The notes: generated by a model from the sequence alone, not told the origin. 64,000 bases of DNA from Trichoplax adhaerens (GCF_000150275.1 NW_002060966.1:591922-655921); one strand, 5' to 3'. Shown: positions 1-13,309, counted from the stretch's first letter. Program-made: numbers and translations.

Positions 1-295
1 TTTCTTATTGCGGACCCTAATAAAAGAATTTCGGCTGAATTAGCCATGGATGATGCTTATTTTCGTGAAGAACCTTATCCAACTGATGAGTTCGTATGCC
101 CTTTATCGTTACTTGACATTATAATTTCGAAAGTATAACTTATTTCAATATATTCCAAACAGCGTATTTGACGGGAAGCCTATACCTTATCCGAAGAGAG
201 AATTTTTGCATGATGATGAACATGAAGAGAAACACGATAAAAATAAGGTTCGACACTGCGTCTTCATTTTTTCACCTGAAATAATTCAGATTTAA
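1..295 (+). CDS. CDK8/CDK19 kinase, 3' end (partial)
   Basis: Partial gene cut by the window edge. Two exons are visible. Exon 1-89 encodes the end of a kinase domain (DPNKRISAELAM, then AYFREEPYPTD). Exon 163-295 encodes VFDGKPIPYPKREFL followed by an acidic/basic tail. The phase fits an intron at 90-162 (GTTCGT...CAG). The DPxKRI..E.AM..pYF.E.P.PT.DvF....IPYPKREFL signature is that of CDK8/CDK19, the kinase of the Mediator kinase module, which pairs with cyclin C in the nucleus. Animal CDK8 proteins have a further low-complexity tail. Here the frame either stops at 293-295 after an HDDEHEEKHDKNK stretch, or splices at the weak donor at 248. Family call is firm; the exact C-terminus is not. 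Confidence 0.85.
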
Positions 296-2651
296 TATGC
301 GTTTCAAGGTGCATAATTGAAATAATTTTAATATATAACTGCCTACGCAATATAAATGGCTGAGCATGATGCAAATTATTTTCTTCCATCAGGGTAAAAA
401 GATGCATGCTGCCCATCAACATAACATTGGAGTAAATAATATCATGGCGAATCGACAACACCAGCAAAGTAGAATAGCCAACAATTATAACGCAAACGCA
501 CGTTATCCAGTGATTCAGTAAAATCTTTGAACTATGAGTATATTGATATATCATTATCAATGTTGCTGATTCAAAAATTATCAGACTATATCGCAATCCC
601 AATATGATATTCTAACTTGATGTTACTTGGATAATTTTTTTCAACGGAGCACCACTGGTGCGAACGTTCAGTATATGATATTACAACTAGTATCATAATT
701 CCAACTGTTTTATATTCGCACACTAAGGTTCATCTTTTATAATTTCTTTTTGTATAATATTAAGCGAGAAATTGTTGTTTCATAGGCTATTTTTATTATT
801 TTTGTTAAGGATATGGTTAGGTATTGCAATATCTCAATTTCAGTGCGTATAGGAACCGGTTATCCAATCTATAGGATAAAATTTACTAGCTATGTATTTC
901 TGATGTGTTACTAGATATATCGTATCAAATTATTTTATTCCAATATCAGAACTAAGAAATAAAATTAAGAAATATCACTCATTTTATTATTCCTGTTTAG
1001 CTAAATATTCTTTCCAAGTAACTAATTATCACCCATGCATTGCTAGAAAAACCGCAACCAAGATATGACCCATTATGCAGATAATATCGAGTTACTGCAT
1101 AGTAAGTTGAGTACACGCTAATAACTATTTGAAACTGTACTTCCGTATTAAGAAGATAATTACTGCATGAAAAAGTAACAAGTGTAAACAATTCGTTAAC
1201 GACGAAATAATGTCATTGAAAAAAAAACGAGTGATCTAATTCAGAATGCAGCTTGCATATCAAAATAATCCTTTTAAGTAGAATATGATATGCACAAATA
1301 CTAATTTTAACATAATACAATATGTTATATATGTTATAATTACCAGACGTACATCAACCATTAAATACCTCGGGTCATAACTTCAATGCAGTGAAGTGTC
1401 TCAAAATCAGCACCACGAGAACTACGATTTCTTGTTATCTTCACTTCAATCACATGCATTATTTTGTATTAAGGAATATCTGCACCTGTATCTCTGCAGC
1501 AACGAAAGAAGCTACCGTTTGCATAATAGAGTGTATAAGAACTAGCTCATAGGTTAAAGGAAATAAAGTAATAATATTATGAAGCTGTTCGTTAGTAGTA
1601 TTTGACTGAAAAATCGCGATCACGGTAACAGTTCCATGTCATGCTAGAAAGTTATTTATATGCACAGTAGTGTGATAATCTAGCTGTGAATTTTGTTTTA
1701 CTGGAATATTTTGTGTAAAGCACATTCCTATTAATTTGAGCAGGTATTCAACTAGCGTAAATTTGTAAAAGCATGAGTGAATGCAGTGCGGAAATTATAA
1801 CGAGTTTGAGTATTTCATAATTATACCTCATGAACAAGCTTTCTATCCATAAGCCACAAGCACGATCTACTTATTTTGGGGTACAAGTAATCATCTATTA
1901 ACCTTTGAACATAATATTTCAATAGATTGTTATAATACATACTGCTATCGTCTTTTGCAAATTGCATTTAATTAGATACTTATTATAATTTCGCAATCCG
2001 AATACAAGTTAAACTATTCTCGTGCATTCTTACTATTTTAATCTTAGCTATATATGGACCATATCACACCTACAAATATGATCCTATTTAGAATTGTACT
2101 ACAGTAATCATCGATTTATTAATTGATACCAATAATCAGATAAGGTAGAAAGGCAAACCTAGGCTCTGTTACAAATCTATTTTTGTAAGGAGTGAAAATA
2201 AATATTAATACTACTACAGCGAATCAACACCACAAATCTGCTGTCATTTTTGTCTTCCGATATTTACTTACTTATAGTAGCACTCTAAACGCAGACAATC
2301 TGCTATCATCAGGAGGAAGAGATGCACTAGTAGTCTTTCTTAGACAAAACTGAACGTAAACTTTACAGAAAGTCTGATTAGTTAGTTTATACTAAAGCCG
2401 CATAAATATTAGTTATCAGTACGTAGATAATATTATTATTATATTCACTTATCGACTGAAAAACATAAAAAATATCTTAGGTAAATTAATATTGGTACAT
2501 TTCTAGATAAGTAATATTAAGGAAAGAATGCTGCGGCAGCTATGTAAAAGTTGCTTTGAAACAGGTTCTAGCAATTATGCTGATGCTATTAGGTTTTTCA
2601 GCATCTATTCTTTAACGTTATTCTAAGCTTCAGCTAACGCCAAAATTTTAT
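296..2651. other. Intergenic region between CDK8-like and TRPA-like genes
   Basis: No gene was recognised. Short open frames here show no family resemblance. A segment near 880-1010 resembles 18340-18460, downstream of the second TRPA-like gene (shared CAATATCAGAAC core and similar flanks). The duplicated unit that produced the TRPA paralogues may therefore have included 3' flanking DNA. The two gene ends converge here. Confidence 0.5.
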
Positions 2652-5600
2652 CTATCCGCGCTGCATTGATTGGAATTGCCTAAATAATTCTTCCCTCTCC
2701 AACTTTGCACGCTGTTATGGCTGCGTCAGTACCTTCATTTTTATCTAATACACAAGACAAATATCAACAAAATTAACTGAATTAATAATATAATCAATGG
2801 GTAATTAAAAGCTAAGTAATAGTATTCGTATTTAAATATTGTTACGTTGTGCATGATGAAGATTACCGTATAGAGTTTGCACTTTGACAGATAGAAATAG
2901 TCATTCCTGTGCTTATTCTAGGCAGTCTTTAATTAATTCTAATTCTCAACTAACCTTCTTTGCTTTAGAGTCTACACGAGAAAGTAGTAAAGTATCCCAG
3001 GCTTTGGAATATTCTCCGGTAAGAGGGCTACCGCCATCCAAAGGAACTTTTTCGCCTTCATTCCAAAATTTTTGACGTAGCCTGTCCGGCATTAATTCAT
3101 CAACATCGAGTGCAAGATCAACCTAAAAAGCATTACAAATTATTCAAACAGTCTCTTCATCTATTATTACAAAGTTCATAACGTTATTGCTTGCACCTGC
3201 ATCTTTAAATGCTTAAATGTAGCTTGATTTCGAATTTTTTTTATATCATCAACTGCCAAACCGGTCTATTTTATGAAATAAACCAGAAAATACTCTTATT
3301 TACACAGATCAATTAATTTCGAGCTCAATTATGTGCAAAATCAACATGTGCTTAATGAAGTATGGGTATTTGGCTTCAATAGAAAATATAGCCGATAAAT
3401 TCCTTACCAACAGATTGACCAGCAAGATACGTATGAAAATGATAAAAATGGCATAAAGAATACTCGTTGCTGCTTTATGGAGAATTGGAACGTTATCATT
3501 AAAAAATATATTTCTGAAGTCTACTGAATCAATAGTCATGATAGCTGTCGAACTCCAGGCTGCTTCAGCAGAGCTGAACTGTTTCTAAGGAAAATATTCA
3601 ATGTTACATATTTTTGTATTACCAAATCTATGTTTAAAGGGATATTATTATGCCTCTATTCTGTCGTTAGATATTTCAAAATTATTCACGAACAAACTAC
3701 TCACATGATTTTGTAATAATAAGAAAAATGAAATTCCAAACCCAGTCATAATCAGCAAAAAAATGATAATTGATTCAGCGAAGGTTATGCATAGATCTAT
3801 AAACATGAGAACATAAATTCCAAATCTGGGAAATATTCTAGCGAATAATGCTAGATTAAACCATGACAAAAAAACGGAGACTGCTCCAATTTGTGATAGC
3901 GAATTACTGTTGAAGTAATTAACAGGCAGAGTAAATATAAGAGTCATAATATAACAAATAATTTCCAACAGATTTTCCACAGTGACGTAGTCGCGTCTTT
4001 GATACAAGAATTGAAAGAGCTGTAATAAAACAGGTAAAAGCAACGGTAAATGGATATTGCGGTTCTTATGTACGCTTGTAATGATTATTATAACATGGTT
4101 ACATGGAATGTGACCATTTATACTTTCCAGAAAAATTATCTAAGAAGTATTTTTACCTCAAATGCTAGGCGAACAGCGGCAAGTATCGAAACGATTACCG
4201 AACTAGCACAAATGAAATAAATTTTAGAATAATCTATTTGATTTGTTGTATTGCTCGAAAGAAGATTAGCTGCATTATTTTCATTCGTCGAATTAACTTG
4301 CATTGTCAGAAAGCATAAATGACGGGTACCACGCGGATTCTCAATAGCGAATGCGGTTAAAAAAATCAAATAAAATACATATAGGATTAAATTGGTGTAG
4401 TAGATATATCGTCCAGATTGCTTCCATTTAAAGCTTAAGAAGTTCTTAACCAAAGGATGAGCTAGTAAGGATTCCCGTTTACTCTTAACCTATTCATGTA
4501 CCATATCAAATTAAGTAATGTTAATTCTGCGCACTAATACAGATATATAGCACTCACTGATGTAGTAAAATTATAATATTATACATTTATCATTTCTATT
4601 TTACTAGTGCATTCCGTATTTTTTATCGTATTGCAAGAGTATAGCTTGCTAAAGTTTGAAATTCTAATTTTTCTGCTCTTAATTAGAATTTTAGTTGGCC
4701 TTACTCATAATAATCGAGATCGGATTTAACCCGATCAAATACTCGTATAGTTGATGCAAGTAATCTTTATGTTTTAACTATGCTCAAAAAAAATGATGCA
4801 AAATTAAGCATGAGCGCTGTAATTCAGCTTAAAGTAAACGAAATACTATTCTATACCATAATCATTTAAGGATAATTTGCTGTAGACCATCTCTGTCTGC
4901 TATTTGGTCGTTTCATACAGTGAATGAAAATATCATTAGCGTTATTGTAACACGGATCCTCAGTACTTTCGGCCTGAAAAGACTTAAACCAATTGGTAAG
5001 GGTGTCGTCTAAGAATTCATATCGAAAGCTAATTGCGTAGTTTGAATCTCCAGTAGACTCCTTAGTTATGCATTTATTGAATGCTATTTCAGCCACATCT
5101 AATGCATGATAATTGACGGCAATTTAGAATGCAAAATTACTTTACATTTAACATAAATATTTTATCTTGCATATAACTGACGAAAATTGCAAAAATTTGG
5201 CAAAGTTTTAAATTATGTATTGCAAACTATGCTCTACTTTAAAGAAAATTTCGACCGCAAATCACGTAATATTTGACCGAAATATTCTATCTAGCTTATA
5301 ATTAAAATAATTGAAAAATTGAGTATAATTTAAAATTACTTAAGCTTTCTAAACTATGCTCTAAAGATCGTAGAGGTCATTACTACGAAACTGTTTGAGA
5401 AATATCAAGTAATATGACGAAAAATTCTTACCTGGTAACTTACGTATTAATTTACGTAGCGGAGTATCAATATTGCCTGTAGCAGATACGGTAGGATTTC
5501 TAAGAAGCTCTTTCCACTTTTCATGGTTAATTATAGCCATACTCGTTTCACTATCATTAAGACGAAAATGGAAGTGTAACTTCTACTTCAAAAATTGATC

Positions 5601-8600
5601 TTATCATTGTAGACTAGTATTAAGCAAGATCAGACGAAATTGTTAAGTAGATTTACCGATGGCCTTCATCTATAGCCATATCCAAGCAATTCCTCCCAGT
5701 CGTATCAGTTAAAGTGGCATCAGCTCCCTTCTGAAGTAACAGCTGCACACAACTTGTATGGCCATTCTGAGCTGCTAAATGCAACGGAGTGGTCTACAAC
5801 ATTATATAGGGAAATAAAAAATTATTTTAAATTTTATAGATATTTGAACAATGTACAATAGCAATTAACCTTTCCGTATTTAAATGTTTCAAATAAGGCT
5901 AATACATAACAGAAATAATTCAATTGGAAATGACTAGATATAGCTGAAAGTCTTTCTATCAAATCAATAATTCGACGTATTACTGAAAGTATCAGGATCT
6001 ATATTACCTAACCGTATTTGAACGATTAAAATTTAATTAATGTACAACGAGGAATTAATGGACTGATATTCATAGTTGCTAAAAACAACAGAAAATCTTT
6101 TGTAAATATATTAGTTTATGTATTAATTGAATAGATAAAGACCAATAATCTCATCGTGTTTAATTATACGTCAATTTTAATTAATAGAATCCGAAAAATT
6201 AATTGCTTATACTTGATACAAAGCAAAATTCTCTGTAATATTGCAGTAGATTTAACGTTACTATTTATTGCGATAGTCAACTGAAGTAGCGCGTAATTAC
6301 TCATTGATAAAGGATATAATGTATATTGACAAATTGCTGTTGACTGTTTTCTGAAAACAACGCCAAGTAATATTATACCTTGCACGATATGGCGAGCTTG
6401 GTAAATTAAACAAACGATATAATGTTCATTGTAAGAAATATTAGTTATTATAAGTATCAAGTGATACATAGACATTATTGACTAAATGTATAATAATCGG
6501 TAGCCTATTTATAGATGTTATTTTAAATTCAACCTGTAATTATTAAGAAATTGTCTTACTTTGATATTTACTTTATGATCATGGTTTGGATCTATAGGGG
6601 AATCCGCAGCAAGCAATAATTCTATCGCTTTAGACCTGCCATTTGCGGCTGCGCAAGCTAAAGGTGTCTTTCCATCAATATTTCTAGGATTATAAATTTT
6701 TATTTAATTCGAGTACTTTTGGAATTTATTATGTCTATGATACATTATTATTATCTGAGTTAGCTAGTATTAAGTGAGATTTCTGATTCACTCAATTAGA
6801 GAAGTATAACAGAAGGCATTCGCTTAAGCACATAGTTACTGCCTACCTAACATCAACGGCAGCGCCATTTCGCAACAATACTGAAAGAACTTCAGTATGG
6901 CCCGCAATTGCCGCTAAATGTAAAGGAGTATTAGATCGACCATCTCTATCATAGAGGATGGAACGCTTGTGATTCACTAAGATTCTAACAGTTCTTTGAA
7001 TAAGAAAAGATGGGCATATTGTGTAAGTTTTACCACTTTCTACTCCCTTTCTGTTCTATTTTATATTAGTACTTCCATTTACAATAAAATATGAACATGC
7101 CTCAGCCGTAATATATGCCTTGATAAATAATGTAATCGAATTATTCGTAACATGTGACCAAAAGATCGCATAAAACTTAAAAAGAATATTAAAAAATTCT
7201 GTAGCTTTGCTAACTTTGTTCTTCCTTTGCTTGCGGCTAAATGAAGAGGTGTCATCTCATTTCCATTTCTGGCATTAATTTGAGCATCATAAGATAATAA
7301 AACCTATAATAAATTTTGTTTTTTGAATATTATTCTTGTCAGCGTCATTTTCATCATGATATTACGTTTAAAATTATTATTAATTGAACAATATATCAAT
7401 ACAAAAGGCATATAAAACAAGCAATGTATGGTATAACCTACCTTAACACATTCAGCGTAACCTTCTTGACATGCAATATGCAAAGGGTAGTTATTATTGT
7501 CATCAGATGTGTCAAGTAACGCTCTAGCCGTTTCAGTATCTTCTTTAAGTAGATGCTAAATTTGCAAAATTAATAGATTATCTCAGCTCTTTGCGTTATA
7601 GATTCATACACTTTAGTATTGAAATTGGAGATTTTTGAAATGGTTATAAATTAAAAAGATATAATAAAATCATAATCGAGCTTACTTTCAAGATATTTGA
7701 TCGATTTTTTTGGGTAGCCCAATAAACTGAATTTCTTTCACGATAATCTGTTGCTAAAATATTAGCCCTATTATTTAACAGTGCTTTGATGGCTTCAACG
7801 TGACTACGAACAGTCGCGCATAGAAGAGGCGTACAATACTGTTGATCTGTGGCCTCGATATTAGCTTGTCTATTGAATAAAAAAAATTAAATTTACTCGT
7901 TCAGTAGTAACCTCAACTGCAGCTGCAGGCATAATACGAAATGCCATAGAAAATTTTATAATTCATAAAGTAGACAAAGAAAATCAATATTACTTTTGGA
8001 TTAAATATTTAATAATTTCAAGTTTATTGTAGCTAGCAGCACGATGAAGAGGTGTTTGCAGTTTTATAGTCTTGGCGTTAACTTTTGCACCATTATTTAT
8101 TAGTAGCATTACAATCTCTTTATTTCTAGCGGCTGCTAAATGTAACGGTGTTACACCATTAGATGCCTCTGCATTGACATTCGCGCCTAATAAAAAGATA
8201 CATAAGAATGTAAAATATTATAAATAGGCAAAAATTTATATAAAATGAAAGCAGGCTTCATGCTAACTGTAAAGATAGTATTGTAATTAGTTTCTTTCAC
8301 CCTTTTCAAGTAAGAACTTTACCACATAAGTGTGTCTGTTGTCGGCAGCATAATGTAAAGGTGTATACATTTTATTATCCGTGGCATTGAGGATTTCCAA
8401 TAAAGTATGGCCACAACTCTGGCTAGTTCTTATGAACTTAGCTAACTCTTCTACAGTCTGAAAATATGGTAAGTAATGCAAAATGTGTTTATTAAATTTT
8501 ATCATTTCATAAGAGTTAGTATTGCATACTATTGGCTAGACTGTCAAACATTTGAAGGCGTCAGTTTGTTAGGAAACTAATTGTGACAGGTATTACTTAT

Positions 8601-11600
8601 TGTTGCTGCTTACATTTAGATGGCCTTCTATGCAAGCAATATGCATTGGTGTAAGTTGATCGTCGTCTCTACACAGAATATCTCCTAACCGCTTGAGCAA
8701 CATTTCTGTAACTTCCAGGTGTGCTTTACTTATAGCCAGATGCAATGACTTTATAAGTTGACTACGTTCGAACTAGACAAAGTTGATAGTACAAGACTTA
8801 TCAATTAATTTGCATAAAGATTCAATTAAAAAATTTTATAATTTTTATAAATAATTTTAGACCTAGACAAGTGTATGATTGCGGGTTTTATAAAATAAGG
8901 TGAGAAAGTTACAATCAGAAAAAGGAATCAACTTTATGCGAAACTATTCTCAAAATGTACAGTATAAATGCACATAAACTTAATGATCTATCTAAAGCTA
9001 ACAAACAGATAGACTAAGATATATACAGTAACTCATCACACCTTATTTCGGTGATCTTCTTGAGATAATAAATAATTACAGACATGTTGATTGCCTCTTT
9101 CTGCCGCATAATTCATCGGCGTAAAGCCGTACTTATCGCACATGTTGATATCTTCCCACTTTTTAAAGATACATAGAATATCGGCGCTACATGCTGTAGG
9201 ATCATTAACTTTATCATCAGATGATTTCTCTAAAAGTACAACATATTTGCTATCGTATGAAGTTGACTTCCGATATTTAACAAGCATAAGCATTAAGACA
9301 AGATGGATAATCATATTATAGTAGTTAAACCTTTATAAAGCAATAACTGGGAAAAAGTAACAATAACTTCTACTTAATCACGTCCGGCAGTTTTTTATTT
9401 GAGATTTTAGCATTCATCACCTTCTTTTTGAATCGATTGGTCTTCGGTCCTTGTAGGCCTATAAAATTTGGCGGCATAATGTAATGGCGTTGCCTCATCT
9501 TTATCTTTGACGAATACGTCTGTAAAACATTGCATACAAATAATGCAGTTAGGATTTTAAGATATACGTATACTAACATTATGGTATTGCGCAGCATTAA
9601 AACTAAATTAAATACTAGATCAAATAAAGTAATTTAGTTAATGTATGAGATTATACTGTAGTAAAGTACTAAATTTAAGGTACAGAGCAGCGATGAGCAC
9701 AGTTGGAACTGAACGACCTACTCGAACGAACAAAGAGTACTCTAGTTAATATATGAAAATATAGCGTTGTGAAGTACTAACATTACGATACTAAGCAGCT
9801 ACTCGTCGAATTGGAACTAAATTACCTATACGATCGAATAAGTGCTCTAGTTAATGTATCAGAATATACCATAGTACAATACCACTAACTGCACGGTACT
9901 GAACAGTCGTGAGCAGAATTTAAACTAATTTACCTACTCGGTCAAAAAAAATGTTCTAGTTAATATATGAAAAATATACAGTACAAACAGTTAAATGAGA
10001 TAAATATACTTTTTATGATATTCTAATGCGTTTTAAACTTTATAATAATTCAATTTTGACCTATAAATAATCATGCAAAATTGAATTATTTTCTATATGT
10101 CTGGATAATGATAAATAATTGTAGGTAGCTTTCATTCTGCTCACCGTAAACTTACTTGCTCCATTATCAACCAAGATTTTAAAGCATTCCTTTTTATTAT
10201 ATTGCATCGCGTAGTGAATAGGGCAAACTCCCTTCTTATCTCGTTGATTAATATAATCATTTTTCTTCATTTCATCCAAGCCTCTAGTTTCCGTGGTGAT
10301 TAAGTATTCGATATCTTGTTTCAATCCTTTCCGTGCAGCCTATTAATATGTACGTATAAAGCTCAATGGAAGTTGACTTGTTAATAGTAAAAGCTCTATT
10401 TTAGCTTCATGGCCACTATTACGAAGTCGAAAGTTTATAATTAATGTAGTATATTGAATTTGGTGCTATAATTTGTAAAGTCACTATGCTTATTTAATGA
10501 TAAAGTGTAGATATATATTTTCAGTGTGAAACTATAATATTTAAGATTACTTAGGCTTAGTTATTACAGCCAACGAAGTCCGTTCTTGTCTTATCATATT
10601 CAATATAAGCAGGGGTTATCGCTTTTAGTGGTGTGATAAATTACCCGTTATCAATGCTCATGGTATGCTATTTTAAAATGTTCTTACTAACATTCTCTAT
10701 TTATAACGGTACTGGTATCTATAATAAAGTTCAGTTCAGCACTCAACTATAACGAACTCTTGTAACGTAAAAGATAGTATTACCAAAGTAAAGTCGTAAT
10801 AGCCACCTTCTCTGATACTGTGCAAATTTTAACAATCATAAATAACACCAAGATGAAATAGAGCTAAATAGTGCTAACCATAACAAAATCGGTACCTCAT
10901 TACTTCATTGAGTTAAGAAGGAAATGATACAATTAATCTTTTAAAACTGTGACTGAAAATTACAACAAATACTTAGTGATTGCTGTTCAAATCTCGTTAT
11001 TTTTCTAAGTATGCTTCTACTATTCCGTAACGTAAAATGAGATAAAGATTAGAGTTACGATAAAGTTCTTAGCATCTTGGTTAATACTAGCGTTTTGATA
11101 CAAACACTACAATGGAAGAACAACAAGATATTCACTACAGAAATGTAAATTGCTGTACTAAATTACCTTAAAAATTTATACTGAAGTCTTATATTCAGAT
11201 TTAAACATACACTAGCGGTTATCATATCAAACTAGTAAATTACCCGTTACAATGAACGGGAACGTATTTTAACATTCGGTACAGTATTTTATATAAGATA
11301 TACTTTTTTTACAACATTTTCTACCAGATGTATTATTGAGCTTCGAATTGAAAGTACATTATATAGTTCACTAAATTAAGTAATACCCCTAGAATGTTTT
11401 CACTGATAAAAGAAATGATTAACTCGGATTGATGATATACTGTATTCGTATCATCCGAAATTATTGATATCACAATCGCATTATGTCAGCTACAATATAG
11501 AATCTATTCAATTAAATTCGTAATATCATTTCGTTAGCTTACTTCATGTAATGTTTTGGATGCACAATATGTATTCTCTGTCGATGAAGGCATGCTTGTT

Positions 11601-11659
11601 TCAGTATAAGCTGTTACGTCAACTTGCACTTGGGATTCTTCTGTCGGAGACGAATTCAT
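2652..11659 (-). CDS. TRPA-like ankyrin-repeat cation channel, copy 1, with in-frame stop
   Basis: Twenty-one exons from 5': 11543-11659, 10156-10339, 9421-9519, 9042-9229, 8614-8772, 8301-8457, 7994-8186, 7686-7869, 7442-7555, 7215-7303, 6847-6993, 6572-6683, 5657-5793, 5432-5550, 4857-5098, 4157-4489, 3705-4019, 3408-3584, 3197-3265, 2955-3122, 2652-2711. Exons 2-13 encode ankyrin repeats (TPLHLAA, TPLHYAA motifs). Later exons encode six membrane segments, a pore loop, the TRPA-type post-S6 stretch (TGLAVDDIKKIRNQA) and a short coiled coil. Seventeen of 21 exons match copy 2 exactly in length. The summed frame would give 1120 codons, but codon 744 (4866-4868) is TAA where copy 2 has TTA in NHPLMIM. 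The adjoining donor is weak (GTATAG). The predicted product stops before S1, so it is either an ankyrin-only protein or a young pseudogene. The start Met is chosen by alignment to copy 2; the frame extends to 11791. Confidence 0.8.
4866..4868 (-). other. In-frame TAA stop in TRPA-like copy 1
   Basis: On the minus strand the exon end reads AAT TAT CCT TAA ATG ATT ATG, then GTATAG. The matching exon of copy 2 reads AAT CAT CCG TTA ATG ATT ATG, then GTAAGT. One base change (T to A) turns a Leu in the conserved pre-S1 HPL motif into a stop. Reading frame and splice phase are intact on both sides. Confidence 0.85.
9635..9980. repeat. About 107-bp minisatellite in intron 2 of TRPA copy 1
   Basis: A unit beginning TAGTTAATRTATSAGA recurs at about 9635, 9743, 9848 and 9957 (spacing 108, 105, 109). 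Internal landmarks repeat as well: a GTACTAA core, then GAGCAG, then GGAACT.AA, ACCTACTCG and a run into CTAG. Copies are diverged, so this is an old array. It lies in the intron between the second and third exons. Confidence 0.75.
10620..10810. repeat. Dispersed repeat family member A
   Basis: Starts with AAATTACCCGTTATCAATG and continues through TTCTCTATTTATAACGG, GTATCTATAATAAAGTTCAG and CAGCACTCA. The same order of words occurs at 38225-38390, and the start is shared with 11236-11300. It lies inside intron 1 of TRPA-like copy 1. Confidence 0.55.
11236..11300. repeat. Dispersed repeat family member B with CCCGTT/AACGGG hairpin
   Basis: AAATTACCCGTTACAATGAACGGGAACGTATTTTAACATT. The CCCGTT...AACGGG arms form a 6-bp stem with a 5-nt loop. 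The first part matches the start of the repeat at 10620, and the hairpin recurs near 39905-39930. Confidence 0.5.
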
Positions 11660-12622
11660 GTTGTTTGACTGGGTAGAAGGATTACTTTCAGGACTGAGAT
11701 TGTAGAAAGAATAATTTTTAGGGTCAAATGGAAATAGCAACACAATTATGTGGCAGACCGAATTCGAAATTTTGTTACTATCCTTAATCATGAGGCATTC
11801 ACTATAATAGCATCGATCCTAAGCGTAATAGGAAGTGGCTATAACTTCTGCATTATTATTATTATTATACTATATTTCAAGTATTTCGGTCATTGACATT
11901 ATTGTGTACACCCAAGTCAGTTTAAGATGTGACATATATTCACTTGAATAGTAGTTTATCGTAGTGTTAATAATTTGCATCATAAGATGCAAATTATTCA
12001 TAACTTACATTAAATTAAGTAAATTGACGTACGTATTAGTCAAATTGATTTATAACGAGTTACTGATCATACTGTCCTCTTATAATACCAGCGCATTAAT
12101 AAGGAACTCTATTTATACTTTAGAACTGAAGTTTGACATTATTTTATCCTAGTAAAGATCGATTCATCTCTAAAAATGGCAAAAGAACACATCATATAAA
12201 GTTGGAAACTATGCAATGCTCACAGAATAGGCTATCAAGCTATTACGTACTTTTAATAATAAAGCTTGTAGTCAAAATGCTGAAATAGCTTTCTAGTGGG
12301 CATAGAACAAGTATAGATCTATAACGTACAAATATATCATTAACTTAAATAAACTTGCATTCTTCCTCACAATTACACTACAGCTAAGCTTTGCCTGTTA
12401 TATTCTGGGAAATTAAATGCTGTCGTTGAGGTTCGGAATCGATAGGAAAGATTGGACGAATTAAATGACTATCAAAAAACCTTAATTAATAGTAGTGGAA
12501 CATCCTTTAAAAAGTAATACCGTCTTCCTTTCATAACTATAACTAAGATCTTTGAATTTAATGAAGAGGACATAATTAGCATAATTCATTTTAGGCCATA
12601 ATTTGTAGCCAAATGCGATTAA

Positions 12623-12847
12623 GATGAGCGTAACATAGTCAAACGCATTTATTAAAAACTTAATTTAGTAAAGACTTTGTTAGTCCTAGATCCAACTAGA
12701 TGTCTCAGAGATCCTCCGTACTCAATATATAGTAATTTTATGCTTTCCAAATGTCATTTTCTTCTTTGACACGAAACCTAGCTAGCATACTTTCCAAGTT
12801 GCATTCCTTCTCATTATATTTTATCTGTTATTATCATTAAAATTAAG
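12623..12847. repeat. Duplicated block, copy A (about 225 bp)
   Basis: Begins GAGCGTAACATAGTCAAAC and ends in TTTATCTGTTATTATCATTA. It is matched by a second copy immediately to the right, in direct orientation. Confidence 0.75.
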
Positions 12848-12872
12848 GCCATCAGCCTTATAATTATAAGTA

Positions 12873-13309
12873 TCTGAGCGCAACATAGTCAAACATATTT
12901 ATTAAAATCTTATTTTAGTAAGGACTTTACTAGTTCTAGATCCAACAAGATCTCCCAGAGATCCTTAGACTACATTGCAAACAATGCGCTGTTTGTTGGT
13001 ATATTCACGTGGTTATGTGGATAATATATACAATTTTGTTGCAAGCAGTTGAAAAGTGCTTTAACTGTCACATGATAAAGGTCCAACTTCTATAAATAAA
13101 TCACGGCATAGAGCATCTGCTAATTCTCAAAATTCTATCAAACCAATCTTTTTATATGTTTACTCTCCATTCCCTATTCAGTACTCAATATATAGCAATT
13201 CTACGCTTTCCAATTGTTATTTTCTTCTTTAGAACGAAACTTAGCTGGCATACTTTCCAAGTTGCATTCCTTCTCCTTATATTTTATCTGTTATTATCAT
13301 TAGAATTAA
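12873..13309. repeat. Duplicated block, copy B, split by about 214 bp
   Basis: Left part 12873-12967 matches the first part of copy A (AACATAGTCAAAC... to CAGAGATCCT). Right part 13182-13309 matches the rest (TACTCAATATATAG... to TTATTATCATTA). The intervening 12968-13181 is absent from copy A at the corresponding point. It is either an insertion into B or a deletion from A. No clear target-site duplication or terminal inverted repeat could be confirmed by eye. Confidence 0.7.

Noticed and set aside
264-602. 112-codon open frame on the minus strand
   Set aside because: Overlaps the end of the CDK8-like gene antisense, has AT-driven composition and no recognisable motif.
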